NCBI GenBank assembly: GCA_046160675.1
Contig: JBJXHH010000093.1
Coordinates: forward strand, 1-6,316
Length of the DNA stretch: 6,316 nucleotides
DNA from: JACMJP01 sp046160675
GTDB taxonomy: Bacteria; Bacteroidota; Bacteroidia; Chitinophagales; BACL12
Direction: 5' to 3'
Shown here one piece after another: positions 1 through 6,316 of the stretch (the stretch's first letter is position 1; each line of letters starts with the position of its first letter). A program made the position numbers and the translations under genes. The notes beneath the pieces were generated by a model. It was not told the origin of the DNA, ran no database searches, and saw only the letters and a list, made by a program, of their open reading frames with translations.

Positions 1-229
1 TATCGCAAATGGTTCGTATTTGCCAAACATAGTTTGTATTGCAAAGCAGATTTTTAATATTTAATTTATTGCTTGTAGCGGGCACAATCTTTTTCTTCCA
101 TGCTGATGCTGTTGACTTTTTATACCAAACTTCATATTGAAATGCGCCGGGAACCAAGGTCCAGTTCAGCCTTGCTTTGTTTATTGTGATATTGTTTGCA
201 AATAAGTCCGTAGGTGTATCGCAAACAGG
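1..229. repeat. Direct repeat copy A: FN3-coding segment shared with 1865-2093
   Basis: Bases 1-229 align without gaps to 1865-2093 at a constant offset of 1864. By hand, bases 1-91 differ at 19 sites (about 79% identity). Bases 92-229 differ at only two sites, 155 and 207 (136 of 138 identical). Similarity drops sharply after base 229. The near-identical part encodes residues 433-478 of the downstream propeller protein. The repeat may continue to the left of the window. Confidence 0.9.
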
Positions 230-1525
230 TGGTGTTTCTTGTGTATAATGAATAGTTACTGCATTACCCTGACCTACTGCGTAAATAGAATTATCACTTG
301 CAAGACATAAACTTTGTCCTACGGATGCATAAGTAGTATGTAATGCTACCCATTCATTTGTTCCATCAGGATTATACTTCACTGTAACCATTTGCGTTAA
401 ACTTGTCCAGAAATATCCTGGCCAGGGTCCACCCTGCCCTATTATATAAACATTGTCCGCATTATCAATTTTAATATCCAACGGCCACTCATCATTATTT
501 GCATGTTCATTATATCTATGTTCCCATAATTCCGTTCCTGAACTATTTATTTTAAAAACAAGCCAATCAACATAAGGCATACCCGTTAACTGGCTGCCAT
601 AGCCACAAATGATAGCATTGCCCTCACTGTCGCAAACAATTCTTCTACTTAAATTAGCCGATCCAAAGTCATAAGTATTTTCCCATAAGAGTGCCCCATC
701 AGAATCTACTTTCCTAACAACAATATCAATATCCGTAACATACATACTTCCTAATATATATATATTGTCAGAGGCATCAATAGCAATGTCCGGCCCACCA
801 TATCCATCAAAGGAAACATGCCAAAGACAAATCCCGTCGGGTGAAAATTTAACAGTGGTTTGCGAATAAGAGAACGGTGGAGACCCGATGATGATAATGT
901 TCCCCTCACTATCAAATTTCATGGCGACTGATGGGCCCGGCATAGAGTTTCCTTCTTCATCTGTTGTTGCCTTCCAAATTTGAGTTCCATCGGGGGCATA
1001 TTTTATAAGTACCTGATTCCCTGTGTCGCTATAAGATGTTCTAAATGCATTCATATCCCCGCTTACATAAATATTATTCTCTGCATCCACAGCACAAACA
1101 CGACCTCTATGAGCGCTACCGGTGCTTTCAGTTACCCGCCATTCTAATACCCCATCGCTTCCATTAAATTTCATTGTTACCATCTGAACCGGGTACCATT
1201 CGGAACCAAAACCCGTATTTGTAAAGCCTGTTACTATTGCGTCACCATTACCATCAATACATACCCAACTTGCAACTTCCCATTGTGATGATGTGGTATT
1301 GTCATAGCCTGTTGACCAAAGAATAGTTCCATCTGCTGCTCTTTTCGTTAAATAGATATCTCCATTGAAAATATCACTCAGTGTAAAAACATTGTCGGAG
1401 GCATCAACTGCCACCATTATACCATTTTTACCGTAATAACTATCGGGCGAAACCCAATCTTCAGTTACCTGGGCATAAGAAGAAAGAGTAATTATGTATC
1501 CAATTAATACTATTAATCTTTTCAT
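1..1525 (-). CDS. Secreted beta-propeller/FN3 protein, 3' end beyond the window (downstream paralog)
   Basis: The frame is open from an ATG at 1525 to base 1 (508 codons), so the C-terminus lies outside. Residues 1-18 form a signal peptide (Lys-Arg start, hydrophobic core, predicted cleavage SYA|QV). Residues about 25-430 hold seven repeats, each with a D-x-x-x-N-x-Y-x-x-G strand and a DG-x-x-x-W strand. The repeat tryptophans are W70, W129, W184, W235, W281, W334 and W392, which fits a seven-bladed SBBP-type beta-propeller. An FN3 domain begins near Cys435 (C-D-T-P, later Y-V-W-Q-I-R-T-I-C). By analogy with the upstream paralog, the missing part should finish the FN3 domain and add a T9SS sorting domain; this is inferred. 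The ATG lies 10 bp after the upstream stop, has no Shine-Dalgarno, and is probably translated from the same mRNA. The likely location is extracellular or on the cell surface. No catalytic residues are recognisable, so the role is unknown; adhesion or ligand binding is a guess. Confidence 0.85.
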   Translation of the reverse strand, partial: MKRLIVLIGYIITLSSYAQVTEDWVSPDSYYGKNGIMVAVDASDNVFTLSDIFNGDIYLTKRAADGTILWSTGYDNTTSSQWEVASWVCIDGNGDAIVTGFTNTGFGSEWYPVQMVTMKFNGSDGVLEWRVTESTGSAHRGRVCAVDAENNIYVSGDMNAFRTSYSDTGNQVLIKYAPDGTQIWKATTDEEGNSMPGPSVAMKFDSEGNIIIIGSPPFSYSQTTVKFSPDGICLWHVSFDGYGGPDIAIDASDNIYILGSMYVTDIDIVVRKVDSDGALLWENTYDFGSANLSRRIVCDSEGNAIICGYGSQLTGMPYVDWLVFKINSSGTELWEHRYNEHANNDEWPLDIKIDNADNVYIIGQGGPWPGYFWTSLTQMVTVKYNPDGTNEWVALHTTYASVGQSLCLASDNSIYAVGQGNAVTIHYTQETPPVCDTPTDLFANNITINKARLNWTLVPGAFQYEVWYKKSTASAWKKKIVPATSNKLNIKNLLCNTNYVWQIRTICD

Positions 1526-1535
1526 TTAAATTGCT

Positions 1536-3275
1536 TTATTTTGAAATAATCAATTGTTTACTAATTATACTTTCCTCTGTTTTAAAATTGATTATGTAGA
1601 TACCAGAAGGTAAATCAATTACAGGAATGGAAACAAATGAATCAGGTATTTCATTCATTGAAACCATAATCTTACCTGTTATATCAAATATCTCTATTTG
1701 GTGAACAGGATTTTCTTTCAGTTCAATATTGACCTGTTCTGTTGCAGGGTTTGGATACAGTTCTATGATTTGATCTTGTTCCAGTATTATATCTGCTTCC
1801 TTGCAGGCTGCAGTTGTGAAGTTTTGCACTGTGGAAAAAGCGGAAGTTAAATCTGTACCTGTAGTATCGCATATGGTTCGTATTTGCCATACATAGTTTG
1901 TATTACAAGTAAGATTTTTCAAATTCAATTTATTATTTGTTCCTGCTACAAATCTTTTCTTCCATGCTGATGCTGTTGACTTTTTATACCAAACTTCATA
2001 TTGAAATGCGCCGGGAACTAAGGTCCAGTTCAGCCTTGCTTTGTTTATTGTGATATTGTTTGCAAATAAGCCCGTAGGTGTATCGCAAACAGGAGTAGGA
2101 TCCTGGGTAAAGTGTGCAGTGCCGCCTCCTACAACATAAATACTATAATCATTTCCAAAAACAAAACCATAAGCATATCCTCCGGAACAGGCTGCCAACC
2201 ATTCCCAGGTTCCGCTGGAATTTACTTTTGTTACCGCCATTTCAAATAAAGTACCTGCAGCAAAATAGACATTGTTTTCATTATCAAGTTTCATCATTGC
2301 ATGTAACAATAATCCATAGTCAGGGCCATCTGCATCTGTATTTTCCCAAAGCACATCCCCATCAGATGTATATTTCATCATGGCTACTCCAGCAGTTGAT
2401 ACAGTGGGGAAACCTCCAATTACAGGATAATTATCTGTGCCTACTTCCACTTTACTACCTGCAATAAAATTCACCTCCTCCCAAATGAAGGAGCCGGTTG
2501 GGGAAAGTTTAGTAAGGATACTGCCACCACTTGTACCGAAATAATCTCCATTAATAATGTAAGTATTTCCATCAACATCCCCGGCTGCGTCACCACCGGT
2601 TAAACTATATACTAATGTTTTACTCCATACATTATTCCCATCAAGGTCAATTTTTGCATATCCGTTGATACTCCCATAAATTGCCCTGCCTGTGATCAAA
2701 AGATGATTATCGGGTGTCAATTTAATATTGACTGGGGAGCCAATACCATCCTCATCATAATATGCCCAATCCGCTGTTCCATTGGGTAAAAACTTCTTTA
2801 CTTTAGTTACTGCTAAACCATACCCAAGTATATAGATATTATTTTCAGCGTCAATGACACATTTTCTTGTATAAGAACCATCAAAGGAAGTTTCGTACAC
2901 ATTGCGCCAAATTAAAATTCCATCAGGGTCGAATTTCATGACTACACTTGCTGCATTTACGGGTGAAGAATAACCTGACCGAATGGTTCCCGTAACAATG
3001 ATATTGTTTTCATTGTCAGTTTCAACCCATGTAGCAAGTTCATGCCTTGTCCCATCTGTGTTGTCATAAGTAGCTTGCCAAATAAAATTGCCGTCTGCAT
3101 CCCGCTTCGTCAGAAAAATATCCCCACCTGGGGCATAAGTTCCGTTAACAGTATACACATTATCAAATTCATCTGTTGCAATTGATACACCTCCCGTCCA
3201 TTCAAACCAGTCAAGTGTTACATCAGCCAAACTGGTTAATGGTAGAAATAAAACAATAAATAATAATTTTCTCAT
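1536..3275 (-). CDS. Secreted seven-bladed beta-propeller/FN3 protein with T9SS type A sorting domain
   Basis: 579 residues from the chosen ATG at 3275. The frame extends 18 codons further upstream (to 3329), but that extension is not signal-like, whereas M-R-K-L-L at 3275 opens a signal peptide (1-17, cleavage SLA|D). An AGGA at 3283-3286 sits 7 nt before this ATG, and the predicted promoter would start transcription inside the longer version. Residues about 25-390 contain seven SBBP-like repeats with tryptophans W66, W123, W170, W217, W265, W310 and W359, spaced 45-57 apart, plus a closing half-repeat. An FN3 domain spans about 395-491. Residues about 505-579 are a type A T9SS C-terminal domain: Y-P-N-P at 507-510, an I-F-D-I-T-G-K strand, L-P-S-G-I-Y and a Lys-rich tail. 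Known T9SS cargo crosses the outer membrane and is anchored or released after the C-terminal domain is removed. The specific role is unknown. It is the first gene of a two-gene operon with its paralog. Confidence 0.9.
   Translation of the reverse strand: MRKLLFIVLFLPLTSLADVTLDWFEWTGGVSIATDEFDNVYTVNGTYAPGGDIFLTKRDADGNFIWQATYDNTDGTRHELATWVETDNENNIIVTGTIRSGYSSPVNAASVVMKFDPDGILIWRNVYETSFDGSYTRKCVIDAENNIYILGYGLAVTKVKKFLPNGTADWAYYDEDGIGSPVNIKLTPDNHLLITGRAIYGSINGYAKIDLDGNNVWSKTLVYSLTGGDAAGDVDGNTYIINGDYFGTSGGSILTKLSPTGSFIWEEVNFIAGSKVEVGTDNYPVIGGFPTVSTAGVAMMKYTSDGDVLWENTDADGPDYGLLLHAMMKLDNENNVYFAAGTLFEMAVTKVNSSGTWEWLAACSGGYAYGFVFGNDYSIYVVGGGTAHFTQDPTPVCDTPTGLFANNITINKARLNWTLVPGAFQYEVWYKKSTASAWKKRFVAGTNNKLNLKNLTCNTNYVWQIRTICDTTGTDLTSAFSTVQNFTTAACKEADIILEQDQIIELYPNPATEQVNIELKENPVHQIEIFDITGKIMVSMNEIPDSFVSIPVIDLPSGIYIINFKTEESIISKQLIISK
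1865..2093. repeat. Direct repeat copy B: FN3-coding segment shared with 1-229
   Basis: Partner of the copy at 1-229. The near-identical core is 1956-2093, encoding residues 395-440 of the complete propeller protein. The difference at 2019 is a silent leucine change (TTA against TTG). The one at 2071 gives Gly here and Asp in the other protein. The reading frame is the same in both copies. Confidence 0.9.
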
Positions 3276-3321
3276 ATAGCTTTCCTTTTCTACAAAATTA
3301 ATGTACATACAGGTAACGATT

Positions 3322-3337
3322 TGTAACATATATTACA
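3322..3337. promoter_or_regulatory. Imperfect palindrome overlapping the -10 (possible operator)
   Basis: TGTAACATATATTACA is a 16-bp inverted repeat with one mismatched pair (outer arms TGTAA/TTACA) and covers the whole predicted -10 at 3330-3335. A second inverted repeat, TGAC-TTTT-GTCA at 3346-3357, overlaps the -35. Short palindromes arise easily in AT-rich DNA, so a role as binding sites is inferred only from their placement. Confidence 0.3.
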
Positions 3338-3358
3338 TTAAAGAATGACTTTTGTCAA
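3330..3358 (-). promoter_or_regulatory. Sigma-70-like promoter candidate for the propeller operon
   Basis: On the minus strand, TTGACA (3353-3358) is followed after exactly 17 bp by TAATAT (3330-3335). Transcription would start near 3323, giving a leader of about 48 nt before the ATG at 3275. This matches the general bacterial sigma-70 consensus closely. The usual Bacteroidota pattern is different (-33 TTG and -7 TAnnTTTG). An exact TAATTTTG also occurs at 3293-3300, but it lacks a clear -33 TTG and would leave a very short leader. Which of the two is used cannot be told from sequence. Confidence 0.45.
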
Positions 3359-3680
3359 CCCATTGCACTTAACTCTATTTCTTTGGGGCGAATGAAAGGT
3401 TAAAAGCTTTCCGGAATGGTTCCCAATACTCTTTTGAACCAATTGGGTTAATATATAAACTAAAAGAAATAATAAAAATCTCTTTCGCTCAGTATTGAAT
3501 TAAAACTGTTTTTCAAAACTTACTCCAAAAAGACCGGATTGAGCAGATATTGATACCTTGATTTACTATGAGGTTAATTACTTTACAGTTTATTCATTTT
3601 GCAATATAAAAATCTGTACACAGGGTCAAGTCGGTGAGTATTTTTTTTTGTCTTTTGAAAGGCAACACCAAAAATTTATG

Positions 3681-3688
3681 TATTTTTA
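3681..3688 (+). promoter_or_regulatory. Weak Bacteroidota -7 element candidate for the gene at 3702
   Basis: TATTTTTA matches the TAnnTTTG consensus at all but the last base. A TTG at 3655-3657 lies 23 bp upstream, slightly farther than the usual spacing. Transcription would begin only a few bases before the ATG at 3702, which makes this a weak call. Confidence 0.2.
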
Positions 3689-3701
3689 GAAAAAATTTGT
3701 T

Positions 3702-4697
3702 ATGAAACTGATTACTCCTCTTATTATTTCTTCGTTTTGTTTGACATATAGTATATCTGCTCAGCCAGTTATTAGCTCTGCTGCGTTCGGAGAAGCAGGC
3801 GATAGTTATGTAATGAAAGGTATTGAAGAAATTTCTCTAGAACCGGGTGATGGCGGAGCTGATGTAACTTGGGATTTTTCTACTGCTGTGTTAAATGGTG
3901 GCACAGATATGCGGGAAGTTGTTGATGCAGCTACATCAACCTATGGGTCAGATTTTCCTGATGCAAACATTGCAACAGTAACCAATGACACAAGCTTTAC
4001 TTATTATTTTATTTCAGGAGTTTTATTGAGCTACTACGGAACAGCAACACCGAGCCTGAGTCAAATATTTGATGAGCCTGCCGACCTTGTAGATTTTCCG
4101 GTTACTTACAATGATACAAAAACCGATGATTTCAGCGGTTCTGCTACTATTCTAGGTTTTGAAGCGACGCTAACAGGAAGTTCTACTATGATTGCAGATG
4201 GCTATGGTACTGTAATATTACCGGGTGGGGCGTCCTACAGTGATGTTCTTCGACTCAAGCTTGATCTTAACATATTAGCGGAAGTTACAGGGCTTCCTAT
4301 TACAGCGGAGATTAATTCAACTATTTATTATTGGTTGTTGGATGGAATTACAGGGCCAGTAATTCAATATACTTCTGCAGAAACCGCCATTTCAGGATTT
4401 CCTACCACTCCGGCTATTTTTATTGATGTAAATGACGATCTACTTGCCGATGTATCAGGGCCACCTGCTATCTCTTTCAACGTTTTCCCGACGCTGGCTG
4501 ATGAATTTATCAATGTGAGCAGCGAAACCGGTGGGCAAATTTCAATTTATACATTAACAGGGGAAAAAATGCTTTCACAAAAGGTTGTTTCCTCAGATGA
4601 GGTTAAAACAAATAGTTTCCCTGAGGGTAATTACCTAGTTGTTTTACAAACTGAAAAGGGGTTAGCATCTAAAATAATCGCCATCGCACATCAATAA
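3702..4697 (+). CDS. Secreted protein of unknown function with a divergent T9SS-type C-terminal domain
   Basis: 331 residues. Residues 1-20 are a signal peptide (Lys2, hydrophobic core, cleavage SISA|Q, common in Bacteroidota). The body (about 21-255) has features I recognise from uncharacterised Bacteroidota T9SS cargo: G-G-A-D-V-T-W-D-F-S at 51-60, D-F-P-D-A-N at 84-89, D-F-P-V-T-Y at 131-136, and D-G-Y-G-T-V-I-L-P at 166-174 followed by D-V-L-R. No catalytic motif is visible. Residues about 258-331 look like a type A sorting domain: F-N-V-F-P, I-S-I-Y-T-L-T-G-E, E-G-N-Y-L-V and a basic strand near the end. The usual PNP motif is replaced by Phe-Pro-Thr. The ATG at 3702 directly starts the signal peptide, follows an A/T-rich stretch and has no Shine-Dalgarno. 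It is probably monocistronic, ending at the shared terminator. The predicted location is the cell surface or outside the cell; the role is unknown. Confidence 0.85.
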   Translation: MKLITPLIISSFCLTYSISAQPVISSAAFGEAGDSYVMKGIEEISLEPGDGGADVTWDFSTAVLNGGTDMREVVDAATSTYGSDFPDANIATVTNDTSFTYYFISGVLLSYYGTATPSLSQIFDEPADLVDFPVTYNDTKTDDFSGSATILGFEATLTGSSTMIADGYGTVILPGGASYSDVLRLKLDLNILAEVTGLPITAEINSTIYYWLLDGITGPVIQYTSAETAISGFPTTPAIFIDVNDDLLADVSGPPAISFNVFPTLADEFINVSSETGGQISIYTLTGEKMLSQKVVSSDEVKTNSFPEGNYLVVLQTEKGLASKIIAIAHQ

Positions 4698-4712
4698 ATT
4701 TTTTCAAATAAT

Positions 4713-4746
4713 AAAAAAACCTCCGACTAATCCGGAGGTTTTTTTT
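4713..4746. terminator. Bidirectional rho-independent terminator between convergent genes
   Basis: A run of seven A (4713-4719), the stem CCTCCG (4720-4725), a 7-nt loop, the stem CGGAGG (4733-4738) and eight T (4739-4746). The flanking A and T runs extend the stem and give a U-tract on either strand. It lies 15 bp after the stop of the rightward gene (4697) and 17 bp beyond the hppD stop (4764), so it can end transcription from both sides. Confidence 0.92.
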
Positions 4747-4763
4747 ATTTACTTATTGCTTAA

Positions 4764-5891
4764 CTACAATGTTCCCCTTAACTCCTGTTCCCTCTCAATC
4801 GCTTCAAATAAAGCCTTGAAGTTCCCTTTACCGAAACTTTTAGCACCATGCCTTTCAATAATCTCAAAAAACACCGTAGGTCTATCTTCAACAGGTTTTG
4901 TAAAAATCTGTAACAGATAGCCTTCTTCATCCCTGTCAACCAAAATGTTTAACCTTCTCAAATCTTCTATACGTTCATCTATTTTCCCTACCCTGTCCAA
5001 TACATCTTCATAATATGTTTCAGGAACATATAAGAATTCTACACCCCGACTACGCAATTCGGTTATTGTCTCCATGATGTTGTTGGTTGCAACAGCTATA
5101 TGCTGGACGCCAGCACCTTTATAAAATTCAAGATATTCATCAATCTGTGATTTTTTCTTTCCCTCAGCCGGTTCGTTTATAGGAAATTTAACGTATCCGT
5201 TACCGGTACTTACAACTTTACTCATCAATGCTGTATACTCTGTTGAGATGTCTTTATCATCGAATGTTATCAGCAATTTGAATCCCATCACATCTTCATA
5301 AAACTTTACCCATTCATTCATCTTTCCCAATTCAACATTACCCACACAATGATCTACAAACTGCAAACCAACAGGTTTTGTCTGTAACAATGATTTCTTT
5401 ACCGCATATCCCGGCATGAATGCGCCCTTGTAATTTTTCCTCTCTACAAATTTGTGAATCGTATCTCCATAAGTATGAATAGCAGATATTACTACTTCCC
5501 CAAATTCATCAGTCAGTGTTGTCGGTTGCATTGCAGGCCTGGCGCCCCTTTTCACAGTTTCATGAAAACTCTTTGTTGCATCATTTACCCAGAGAGCAAG
5601 TACTTTTACTCCATCACCATGTTTCTTTACATGCTGTGAAATTTCACCTTCCGGGTCGAAGGAAGTTGTAAGCACAAGCCTGATCTTTCCCTGCTGTAAC
5701 ACATAACTTGCCTTATCCTTCACACCGGTTTCCAAACCCGCATAAGCCACCAGCTCATATCCCCAGGCTGATTGATAATAGTAAGCAGATTGTTTTGCAT
5801 TGCCAACATAAAATTCCAGGTGATCGGTTCCAAGAAGGGGTAGGAAATCGTTTACATCACTTTTCACATCTTTTACTTCTAAAGTATCCAT
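4764..5891 (-). CDS. hppD: 4-hydroxyphenylpyruvate dioxygenase
   Basis: 375 residues, a normal full length for bacterial HPPD. The enzyme is cytosolic, Fe(II)-dependent and uses O2 to convert 4-hydroxyphenylpyruvate to homogentisate plus CO2, the second step of tyrosine catabolism. The two vicinal-oxygen-chelate halves span about 20-155 and 175-345. The iron ligands match the family: His181 (F-V-D-H-C-V-G-N), His264 (G-V-Q-H-I-A-V) and Glu343 (V-F-F-E-I-I-E-R). The C-terminal gate helix follows, with F-G-K-G-N-F at 353-358 and L-F-E-A-I-E-R-E. The N-terminal L-L-G-T-D-H-L-E-F-Y-V-G-N-A segment is also typical. The ATG at 5891 is 44 bp after hmgA, whose enzyme uses this product. The spacer is AT-rich with no clear Shine-Dalgarno. 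Co-transcription with hmgA is likely, and the gene ends at the shared terminator. Nothing appears broken. Confidence 0.97.
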   Translation of the reverse strand: MDTLEVKDVKSDVNDFLPLLGTDHLEFYVGNAKQSAYYYQSAWGYELVAYAGLETGVKDKASYVLQQGKIRLVLTTSFDPEGEISQHVKKHGDGVKVLALWVNDATKSFHETVKRGARPAMQPTTLTDEFGEVVISAIHTYGDTIHKFVERKNYKGAFMPGYAVKKSLLQTKPVGLQFVDHCVGNVELGKMNEWVKFYEDVMGFKLLITFDDKDISTEYTALMSKVVSTGNGYVKFPINEPAEGKKKSQIDEYLEFYKGAGVQHIAVATNNIMETITELRSRGVEFLYVPETYYEDVLDRVGKIDERIEDLRRLNILVDRDEEGYLLQIFTKPVEDRPTVFFEIIERHGAKSFGKGNFKALFEAIEREQELRGTL

Positions 5892-5935
5892 GAATAATAA
5901 GGTTTGATGATTAATTATTTACAAATAAAATAAAA

Positions 5936-6316
5936 TCAACTCAGCCAGCTTAAATAGTAATCTTTATCTTCTATCTCCAAAGCTTCTTCAGTAAGTTGTA
6001 AAGGTTTAAACGGGTCAATCATCACTGCCAGTTCATGTGTTTCTTTTTTACCGATGCTTCCCTCATAAGTGCCCGGATGCGGCCCGTGTGGAATACCGCC
6101 AGGATGCAAGGTGATCATTCCTCTTTCAACGGATTTGCGGCTCATAAAATCGCCATCAACGTAATATAAAATTTCGTCACTGTCAATATTGCTGTGATTG
6201 TAAGGCGCCGGAATTGCCAGAGGGTGATAATCAAATAACCTGGGGCAGAAACTGCATACAACAAAATTTCTTGCCTCAAAGGTTTGATGAACAGGGGGCG
6301 GTTGATGCACTCTTCC
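5936..6316 (-). CDS. hmgA: Homogentisate 1,2-dioxygenase, C-terminal part (5' end outside the window)
   Basis: The last 126 codons and TGA stop of a longer gene; the frame is open to the window edge. A GTG at 6310 lies inside the conserved segment R-V-H-Q-P-P-P-V-H-Q-T-F-E and encodes an internal valine rather than a start. The family, an iron-dependent cupin-type ring-cleavage dioxygenase, converts homogentisate to maleylacetoacetate. Visible signatures are N-F-V-V-C-S-F-C-P-R, P-Y-N-H-S-N-I-D-S-D-E with a probable metal-binding His and acidic residue, F-M-S-R, and G-G-I-P-H-G-P-H-P-G with the second conserved His. The tail K-E-T-H-E-L-A-V-M-I-D-P-F-K-P-L resembles the compact (roughly 380-residue) Bacteroidota type; this length is family knowledge, not seen here. 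It lies 44 bp upstream of hppD on the same strand, forming a tyrosine-degradation operon. Confidence 0.95.
   Translation of the reverse strand, partial: GRVHQPPPVHQTFEARNFVVCSFCPRLFDYHPLAIPAPYNHSNIDSDEILYYVDGDFMSRKSVERGMITLHPGGIPHGPHPGTYEGSIGKKETHELAVMIDPFKPLQLTEEALEIEDKDYYLSWLS

Larger units (their letters stand above)
3276..3701. other. 426-bp divergent intergenic region without a credible gene
   Basis: This AT-rich stretch separates the leftward propeller operon from the rightward gene at 3702. The left 85 bp hold the propeller operon's ribosome-binding site, the promoter candidate and two inverted repeats. The middle (about 3360-3640) shows only short frames without good starts, and small palindromes such as CCAATTGG near 3439-3446. 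The right end holds a run of nine T (3641-3649) and weak promoter matches. No RNA gene, terminator or mobile-element end was recognised. Confidence 0.7.

Noticed and set aside
2114..2467. Plus-strand open frame of 117 codons inside the propeller gene
   Set aside because: It lies opposite a well-supported gene, its product is rich in His, Gln and Leu without a domain, and it is an antisense shadow.
3276..3329. N-terminal extension of the complete propeller protein by 18 residues
   Set aside because: The extension precedes a standard signal peptide, is not signal-like, and the candidate promoter would start transcription within it.
3381..3497. Short plus-strand open stretch of about 39 codons in the intergenic region
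   Set aside because: It has no in-frame ATG, is preceded closely by a stop and shows no recognisable domain; chance or an unrecognisable remnant.
3702..3764. Lipoprotein signal in the 331-residue protein because of Cys13
   Set aside because: The residues before the cysteine (S-S-F) do not fit a lipobox, and a good signal peptidase I site (SISA|Q) follows.
5454..5893. Two 61-codon plus-strand open frames opposite hppD
   Set aside because: Both lie fully antisense to a confidently identified enzyme and show no protein-like features or ribosome-binding site.
5901..6290. The 10-mer GGTTTGATGA at 5901-5910 and again at 6281-6290
   Set aside because: It is short, one copy is in the spacer and one within hmgA, and there is no further shared sequence; likely chance.
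6308..6310. GTG as the start of the hmgA fragment
   Set aside because: The codons upstream of it continue the conserved homogentisate dioxygenase sequence, so it is an internal valine.
1..6316. CRISPR array, insertion sequence, tRNA/rRNA, toxin-antitoxin or defence system
   Set aside because: No regularly spaced short repeats, transposase, terminal inverted repeats, tRNA-like folds or nuclease/defence motifs were seen on either strand.

Overview
The window looks like a chromosomal segment from a member of the Bacteroidota. Three predicted secreted proteins carry features of type IX secretion system (T9SS) cargo: an N-terminal signal peptide in all three and, in the two whose C-termini are visible, a C-terminal sorting-type domain. 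The DNA is AT-rich, most starts lack a strong Shine-Dalgarno sequence, and the HppD and HmgA sequences read like Bacteroidota members of their families. The exact order cannot be fixed by eye.

Left half (1-3275, minus strand): two tandem paralogous genes, 10 bp apart and probably one operon. Transcription runs right to left. The first gene (3275 to 1536) is complete. The second (1525 to beyond base 1) lacks its 3' end. Both encode a signal peptide, a seven-bladed SBBP-like beta-propeller and a fibronectin type III domain; the complete one ends in a T9SS type A sorting domain. Part of the FN3-coding DNA is almost identical in the two genes (136 of 138 bp), while the flanks are clearly diverged. 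This is the most interesting feature of the window.

Middle (3276-3701): a 426-bp AT-rich divergent intergenic region without a credible gene. Next to the propeller operon it holds a near-consensus sigma-70-like promoter overlapped by two short inverted repeats. Next to the rightward gene it holds a T9 tract and only weak promoter matches.

Right-centre (3702-4697, plus strand): a secreted protein of unknown function, from a Bacteroidota family seen with T9SS sorting domains. Its own sorting domain lacks the usual PNP motif. It converges on hppD, and the two share one bidirectional rho-independent terminator (4713-4746).

Right end (4764-6316, minus strand): hmgA (3' part only) followed by hppD, 44 bp apart. 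They encode consecutive steps of tyrosine catabolism: HppD converts 4-hydroxyphenylpyruvate to homogentisate, and HmgA opens the homogentisate ring.

I see no mobile element, CRISPR array, tRNA or rRNA, and no clear evidence of a wholly new biological system. The points worth a second look are the homogenised FN3 block, the promoter and operator architecture, and the atypical sorting domain.
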